The notes beneath the pieces are model-generated. The model saw nothing but the letters and a program-made list of their open reading frames with translations, searched no databases and was not told where the DNA came from. A program made the position numbers and the translations under genes. Below are positions 47,001 to 56,000 of a stretch of 64,000 bases of DNA, one piece after another. The number at the start of each line of letters is the position of its first letter. Positions within the stretch are counted from its first letter, which is position 1. Origin of the DNA: Primulina eburnea (Eukaryota; Streptophyta; Magnoliopsida; Lamiales; Gesneriaceae); assembly GCF_022965805.1 (NCBI RefSeq), contig NC_133104.1:40468682-40532681 (forward strand), given 5' to 3'.

Positions 47001-50000
47001 CAATATCAAGTAAATGGCGATTTTTCCTCTCTGCGACACCATTTTGTTGGGAGGTGTCGGTACAAGAGCTGTGATGAAGAATTCCGTGAGAGATAAGGTA
47101 TTCCCCCAGGATGGAACTAAAGTATTCACGGCCGTTATCATTCCGCAGGACTTGAATATCGGTATGAAATTGAGTTTTGACAAAGGAGTGAAAATTTTTC
47201 AATGTGAGGGCTGCCTCAGATTTATCTTTAAGAATAAATACCCAGCAAAATCGAGTATGATCATCAATTAATGTTAAAAACCATCTTTTATTGGTATAAC
47301 TCGGGACCTGAGATGGACCCCATAAATCACTGTGTATAAGGGAAAATGGAGCAGAAGGTGTATATGGATGTGGTGGATAGTGAACACGGTGGTGCTTTGC
47401 TAATTGACAGATATCACATTGAAAAGAAGACGGATTTTTATTTGTAAACAAAGAAGGGTACAAATGTTTTAAATAATGAAAACTCGGATGACCTAATCGG
47501 AAATGTAAAAGCTTAATTGGACAAACATTAGAAAAAGAAAAGAGGCCTAAGTGTAAAGGTCGATCTTTAATGGGACCAACGCCGTCTTCGTGGTGAAAGA
47601 TGTAGAGGTCATCCACTCGTCTAGCATTGCCAATCATCCTCCCCGAACGATGGTCCTGAAAAACACAGACATCAGGGGAAAAGTGTAAGGAGCAATCTAG
47701 ATCAGTGGTTACTTTACTGACGGATAGTAAATTGCAATGTAAATTAGGGACATGTAAAACAGAGGTAAGGGTTAAGGTGGGTGAGATAGTAATGGAGCCT
47801 TTGCCAGCAATGGAAGAAAATGAGCCATCCCCAACCTTGACTTTATCACGACCCGAACAAGGAGTATAAGAAGAAAACAACTCGGAACATCCCGTCATGT
47901 GATCGGTGGCACCGGAGTCTATAAACCATGGCCGATGGTGTAAGAGCGAAGCTAAAGCTCAAAGGATGTTACCTTGACGAACATGGGAAGTCGATGAGGA
48001 AGCAGGAGTAGGCTTGAGGAGACTCAGCAATTGATGAATTTGATCAGTGGAAAAAGTCGTAGGGGCAGAGGCAGAAGACCGTGGAGAGGTTTTAGTAGCC
48101 ACAGCGACACCTTTTCCGGTAGTCTTCGAGCTCGATGGTAACTTTGGGGGCTTGCCATGTAGGGCCCAACACTTCTCCCGAGTGTGCCACGGTTTATGAC
48201 AGTAATCACACTCAAAATAGACAGATTTGCCCGATTTCCGGAAGTCGTTGATTCGAACTTTGGCTGGGGCAGGGGCCTGGGTAGCCATGGCAGAAGGCTC
48301 GAAAGAGGCGACGTCGGGGCCAAGCATGACCGTACGGCGGCTTTCTTCACGACGAACCTCGGAGAAGACCTCCTGCGGAGTCGGGATAGGATCCCGGCCA
48401 AGTATCCGACCACGAACCTCATCGAGATCCTTATTAAGGCCAACAAGGAATTGGAAGACACGGTCTTTCTCGATCAATTTGAGGAACCGAGCATGATCCG
48501 CAGAGCACTTCCATTCAAAGTCATAGTACAGATCGCATTCCATCCACAAGGCCATTAGATCAATTGAAATATTGGGTGACAGATTTGGATCCTTGCTTAG
48601 CATATCTCATCTTAATAGTCACCTCATAGAGTTGAGCCGAATTCCCAACATCTGAATACGTATCCTTGACAGCGTCCCACAAAGCTCGTGCTGAAGGTAG
48701 AAACAAATAGGAGCGACCAATAGAGGGCTCCATGGAATTGATCAACCACAACATAACCATGGAATTCTCAATCTCCAGGCATTGTAGGACAGGGTCGGTT
48801 TTGGTATGTTCAGTCGTGGTACCATTGAGGTGGCCAATTTTTCCTCGTCCTTTGATGAACAAGGTGACCGATTGAGACCACTGCAGAAAGTTGGTACCAT
48901 TAAGCTTATGGATAGTGATCAAAAAATTGGTGGAAATTTCATTCTGGTTAAGATGGGTGGGTTTTGTGGTAGATTCGCCATCAATCGGGGTGCTCGGGGA
49001 AGATTAATCAGCCATAAAGCTTCCAAAAAGGAATTCCAGGTTGCTCATAATAGAAGAGCAATCGGGAAAAAAATGTCGTAGTGTTAAAGTATCGGATCGA
49101 TTATAGCTCTGATACCATGTGAATTTGGCTGAATGAATATTTTATTCCTTACACTTTGTATTTATACAAGAATTTCCAAATCTCCTATTAAAATAAAATA
49201 TTCTATCAAATCTCCTATTAAAATAAAATATTCTATTTCTATTAGGCTTAGAATCCGGAATCAGTTGTCAATAACTAATTCCAGATTTAGCACCTTTTCC
49301 TATTATAGAATAAATAAAATAAAATCCTAAATACAAATCTGACTAGGAAATAATAGTAATTCTAACAAAATCCAATCAAGAGGGGTTATTTGGGTGATGA
49401 AGAACAACATTTTCTTTCCAATCTCACCATGGAGGTAATTTTAGGAAGAAGTGGAAAAAATGTATGCAATAGTCAATATTTTGAATTATTATTCTGACAT
49501 ATGAGAATTTAAAGGAACTTCAATAATCTAGGCCAACAGATAAAGAAGGTAAAATTAGGTATACTTAGTGAATGCATACAAAATTTCCACTTGTTTTAGT
49601 ACGCTTTCAAAACATGAAGAGTTCATCGAGCCTAGATAACCAACATACCTTGTGAACTTGAATGTTCTACATAATAAAGCCCTAGTTGCTAAATAACTAA
49701 ATCTAATCATCCAAATATAAATTTCATAATATTAGCGTTCAACGATAACACAATTGATTCTCTGATACATAAAAAAAAACCCCTCACCCAAAAAAAGGTA
49801 GAGAAGAAATATTTGATCCCCTTTTTGTCATGACCAAAAGATGATATTTCCTAGTAGTTGGAAAGTTTTAAACCTTCCCAAGAAATGAAAATGTTTATTT
49901 CTTAATGAAACCTAACATTAACGAACAATGTTTCAAAAAAGAAACAATAACCTAAAGAAAAAAATTAGTAAATGCATAACTGTGTGTTAACCAGTTCTGC

Positions 50001-53000
50001 AGGTGAAAAAAAGGAGAGAAACAGACCTGTACAGCAGAAACAGTCTCTCGGGCTAGAGTCTGACTAACAGCAGCATTGTTTTGAAAGAAGTTAATTATTT
50101 GATCAATGGAATCCTTCAAGTACTGAGGCAAGGTATCAATCAGTCCAAAGCCGTACAAAATAACTAACGTTGGAGTAAAAATACTGATATCTTACAGTAA
50201 CATAGCAAGGTGAAGCTTTGGCAACCATGCTCCAGTCAACATCAGCATCAAGAGGTTTATAGCTGAAGACACCGACTAATGAATCAGTAGCACTTTCACT
50301 CTGTAGAAAGAATGAACAGAAAAGTACGTAACCAATTACTGATCTGTTTACTAGAAAGTAACTTTTCATAATCATGCCAGTAAAAATGCAGAGAAGATGG
50401 ATTGAGACGCCCTACCTCAGCAAGAAGACCATTTGGGGATAACAATCTGTATGATCCCAACTTTATGTCAAAAACTTTGGCCTCTGAGTAAAGTTTCACG
50501 CAACAATCAAGATTTTCACAGGATAGATCAGCAAGGCACTCCTGAAAATCTATTAGCTTTGAAGCATTATGTCTCATGTGAAGCTTCAACAAAATATATG
50601 GCAAGTCTCCACTCTCGGGGATCGATGATCGTTTATCATCCCCTTCTTTGAATCCAATAAGATTATTTAACCTCTCCCAGTCTTCCTCTGTCAGAACCCC
50701 TGGTTCGTTTTCATCTTTTTCAGGCTGGTTCGTCCTGAGATAGGGAGTGAATAACATTGAAATAAATATATACTGACCCCAAAAATCTTTTGGATGGGCG
50801 AAACAAGAGTAACATAAGACTTATTTACCCTCCAAATGGCCACCATGACTTCTTTGCTTTTTGTTTATTTTTGTAAAGTTCTGAACCCACTGATTGTTCC
50901 ACAAATTTGTGAGCCAACATCCTATTTGAAGAAAGCAATGTAGTGATTAAAAAATATACTTGTCAAAATTCTGAAGATAAAACCACAATTATAACGTGCT
51001 CAAGTAAGTTGAAATTCAGCAACAATGGTAGACTCGATGACCACCAATGGAATCACACAAAGCAAAAGCTGGTGACAGAAAACAAACAAGAGACATCACT
51101 TAAAGGAGTACAATGAACTTAAATGTAATATCTGAATACTAGTCAAATAAAATACACCATCCTATCAATTCCACAACACCATATACCAACATATTTATTC
51201 AATCATCAAATGAAAGAATCAGAAGAGTATACCGCCACTGAAGGATTACTTCAAGATCAAGTTCACGGTCAAGTTCCTCTATGTCCTTATTGTCATCCAC
51301 TACATTTCGGTCAAGATCTGATTTGAGCAATGCAGCATACAGGGAAACGTATTTCTTACGCAAACTTGCATAGCGTAAGACTTGCTCCCATGACAATTTT
51401 CCACTGGAGCACGATAAAAATAAAACAAAAGTTTCTGAGAAGAAAGTAAAGATTTAACGAAAATACTGTGTGGGGGGGTTGGGGGTGTGTGTTGTGGGTT
51501 GGAGGGACTGGGGTGCGAGGAATTACTATGACATAAATATAACTAGCCGGATACCTGCCCTTCTTCTCTTGATCTGAAACTACTTTGAAAACATACTTCC
51601 ACCAAGACTTTGGATCTGCTTTCACTGAAAGCACTGGGCGATAGTGAGCATACTTTAGTCGCTGGTTGAAGGCAGTAAAGTTATCTGCCAATTTCAACAA
51701 GTCCCCATAACCATTCTGCAATACGTAGAGATGGAAAGGATAAAATTCTAAGATTTGAGTGGATAATATTCCAAGGTTTGCAATAGGGTAAAAACCTAGA
51801 TAAAGGGACTGTAGAAACCAACCTTTGACAAACATAGTGTCACATCATCTAGATTTACGGTAACTCTCTGCACAGGTTGACTACTGTTCCCGGACATATT
51901 TGGACGGTCTTTTAAATAACTAGCATTTCCACTCACTGGTTGCAAAATGTACGAGTGCTTAGGGATGTCGCTAGTAGCAGGTTTTCCATCCTTTGTACCT
52001 AACTTGAAAACCTACAGCAAATGGATCAGATACAAACATAACTTACAGAAAACATTTATTGCTAAACAAATTTAACATACCTGAGCCCACTCAACTGGTA
52101 GCAAATCCTTCCATGGTTTTTCAAGATACCATGGATTGATATCAGAATCCCAATAGATAGCCAATCGTTCAAGTTCTGCAGACTAAACATCACAAAAGGA
52201 ATCAAATACATAGTCAAACAAAACTAAATCTGGACCAAAAAAAGAGCTAAAACAAGCAATAGCAGTCTGTAGATTTCAACGGAAGGAGATCTTCAGGAGG
52301 ACAAGATGCCTAAAATAACCAAAAGTCAAGCAGATACAAAAGGACCTTCTCGGCTACAAGCATTACTGTGAAGAAAATAAATGGCTTCTTAGCATTCACA
52401 AATGTTGATGACTGAATTTTGGGAATGCTTATCATGTTCGATAATCAGAATACACTACTACCAAAATTCCCATGAACCTGATCAATGTCTTTTTCCTATC
52501 TAATTTGCGAAATTGGTGCAGTTTCAAGTATTCACTTTCCGAAATACATTAAACAAGTCAAATTGGTTTTGACATAAATGGAATTTATCTATCTTGTCAC
52601 ATATAATCTGCTACAATCAATTGCAATACCATTTTTTTTAGGAGAACATATAATTTTAATGTTAGTAACACTAAAGCAAATTTCATCATTATAGTGTACA
52701 GAAAAAGCAATAAATCATTGTCTGATAGCAGCTTATCAGCAAATCAAAATTCATGGAGGACACCAAAAACCTGGATTCACGAGGATCAAGTTGTGAACAG
52801 GTGAATTATAACAAATACCGTAAAACCTCAAGCATAAGGAATTGATTGTTCAATAGGAGCAGTTGAAGAAACACAATCCTGTTTCTCCTTAATTAAGATG
52901 TATAGGGACATGAACCTTCTTGATTTGTTCCAATGCACCTCCAGTTATAAAAGTCTCTTTCCCATTATCATCCACCGTTATCGCTGAAAGTTTGTCCAAG

Positions 53001-56000
53001 GTCACACCAGCTGAGAATGGATGGCCTGGATTACTGGCAAACAGTGGCACTATGAAATGGTTGCTTTCGGTTACATTATGAGATCAGGGGAGAAGGAAGT
53101 GAGAAGTGGGGCAGAGGAGGCAGAGAGGAAGGATTAATCCAGGGATAAAAACCGGCATACCTCTCAAGATCCTCGTATCTGACGTGAATGTTTGAAATTG
53201 AAAGCTTTAAATTCCCAATCACCGTATTGATTAATGATCCAAGCCAAGACTTGTTCTTACAGAAAGAAAAGTATGAAAAAAAAGGTCATGAAATCATTAT
53301 CAAAACAATTCACCAAGAGCTCGAAAAATTAGTCTTAGTTTGCTTTGAAAAATGATGATTATTGCTCCAATATGAATAAAATAAATTCAACGTTGTGCTT
53401 TGCATATCTGTACCATCTGTAATTTCATTTGAGAATGAATGGTATAAAAAAGATCAATACAAAATATATTTAAGGAGCTTATAGGACTGCAATAATCATT
53501 AGCAATGTGAGTCTAGCTAATCTCAAATCTGATGAAATAAACTTATCTTATTGAGATATATATACTTTTAGCATTTGAATTTTAAAAGGAGATTTGAAAA
53601 GGAAGAAACATTTTCCTCATGTATTCACAAAATAAAAGAGTGAATAAAAAATACCATCCCTTAGCAGAATAATGAATGCATGTGTTAATATAACAAAAAA
53701 AATTGTAGTTTGCAGTTGTAGTTCACAAAACAGTTCTGTCAAGAGCAAAATCTTATAAAAATGATCGTTACAAAATTCTTATTTCTAAACGATGTTATAC
53801 TTTGCGCGTTATTGCTTTCAGACAGTGAAAATATTTCACGGAGCACAGACATGAGAACACATATGGGATTCAAAATTTTTCAAGCTTGTATTTTTGTTTG
53901 TGAAGAACTCTCTCTCTCTTTCTGTGCCACCCCCAAATATAAATATCTATGTAAGACATATCCACCTCTCTATTCTATTTATCCATCAACATGCAAAAAG
54001 GAATCTTATTTTGTCCTTGTGTGTGTGTTAATGTCATGTTATCTGATCATGCTAGAGGTTCTGCATATGTTATAGTATCGGATAGGGAGAATGTTCATAA
54101 TTCACAACTATGGGTACATACATGACTTTGCATATAGATTGGTATATGCACATATGTATACACACATGCAACTGACCACCACAATCATGGCTGCTCCAAG
54201 TAAGTTTCTAATTGCTTTTGGTCATTTTTTTATTAACAAGACAACCTTTATTTAGCACTAGAAGACAACTTAGAGGGGATGAGACCTGCCAATTCCTCAC
54301 AATAACTGGAATTGACCAACCAAAACGGATTGCTAAGCACACAAAAATAAAATACAAGCAAACACCACTAAGTCATCCTGAAGGAAGCACATAAGTATAG
54401 ACACCCAATTCAATCAAGTTTACAAAGACCTTCATTGTGGCTACTAAGCACTTGATACTCCAATGAGTTCACAGCTGAATGCTTGACCTAGCTACACACA
54501 TTGGTGATGTTAAGTACCAACTTAAATAAATAATTTGTTACACCGTAAATCTATGCACAGAGGCTCAATGTTCATGAGGCTTAATTCTTCCGCCTCGACC
54601 CAAGCTAAGATGCAACTCTTTGATTATGCATAACCATGAAGTCCAATTCTGGTGCAATTTGGCCCATGTCGCCTTTTAAGCACGCCATAAATGATGAGAT
54701 AGTCTTTACGAAATGATGGCTGTTTTTTAAATTGTTTTTTTTATATAGGACACGATAATTTATTAATAATAAAGTAAAAATGATTACATCGGTGGACTAG
54801 AAGTTCACTGTTTTTTTAGTTGTTTTTTAAACAGCTAAGCAGCTCGGAGTTCACCTTGCGTTCTAATAACTATGAGTTACATTAAAAACCTAAAGAGGTC
54901 ATAACAATCTCATCATCTGGGTAAATACATCAAGGATTTTGGTGTTTTAACGAAAATATTAAACAAGCCACCCACGTCACATTTTCCCTTGTTTCTTGTC
55001 AATTTTTAAACACTTTGAAGCCATGTCACACCCGTGTTCTAGCCATGTTCATTTCCATATGCCTGATACTCAACAATGTGATCTCAAGAGCATCCATCAC
55101 CAGCACTGGGCTCAAGTATTTGAGCATTTTTTGGGCATGATTAAAGTTTTGGACCACGGAGCATGAACACCAAGATGGTATATCCTTCATGTCACTGATA
55201 ACTTTTTTCGATCCCTGATCAAATTTCGTCTTTCAAGCAGATTTCTTTAAGGGAGGTAAAGGTAGCTCTATTTACATATGTCTGATAATCAACAATGTGA
55301 TCTCAAGAGTATCCATCACCAGCACTGGTCTCAAGTATTTGAGTATTTTTTGGGCATTATTAAAGTTTGGACCACATAGCATGAACTCCAAGATGTATAT
55401 CCTTCGTGTCACTGGTAACTTTTTTTCAATCCCTGATCACTTTTCGTCTTTCAAGCATATTTCTTTAAGGGAAGTAAAGGGGGCTCTATTCAGTGATTAA
55501 GTGGAAGCCGTCATAAGCAAAAACTATTTTTTTTTTTGATAAAAAACTATAAAGCACATATGCTACAGCATGAATCACCTTCCTGTTTGCATCCATGATT
55601 CAGGTGGTAACTAGGCAATCACATGAGTATTCGTAACTCTAGCCTTTTAAAACATCCGGCTTAAATTTTCAAAGTCCTTCAAAAAAAAATTGAGTAAATA
55701 TTTTAAAATTTATGATAACTCGTATTCTGCAACCTAATTGGTAGAAGCCATCTAACATAGACTAAAAATTATCTCAAAATAACAAATAGATCACCAATGA
55801 GTATGGTCCTGCAAGAATTCTTGCATGAAATACTTAAATTCGTTGCATGTTTTACTTCTAAAAAATTACACTTACCAGCTCTGTATTCAATTTTTGTCGA
55901 GTCTCCAAGAGCTTCGATTCCATTTCCTATTGAACAACAATTTCAATTCATAATTAACAAACAAGAAGAAAAAACGTCTATAGATAATCAAACACCAAAA

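Larger units (their letters stand above)
42903..49367 (-). mobile_element. Ty1/copia retrotransposon with both LTRs and an embedded LINE fragment
   Basis: Minus-strand copia in VPS13 intron 14: 5' LTR 49118-49367, primer site 49106-49117, gag about 48922-47959, protease and integrase 47957-46918, a 2.25-kb plus-strand LINE fragment 44666-46917, RT and RNase H 44660-43130, polypurine tract at 43123-43130, 3' LTR 42903-43122. The LTRs differ by only a few substitutions and one 30-bp duplication, so the insertion is young. Coding is broken by stops and the LINE block. The flanks (AATTT and AAATC) do not match, so no TSD is seen. Confidence 0.93.

Noticed and set aside
53761..54075. A 104-codon open frame in intron 4
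   Set aside because: No recognisable domain, and AT-rich intron composition; chance frame.
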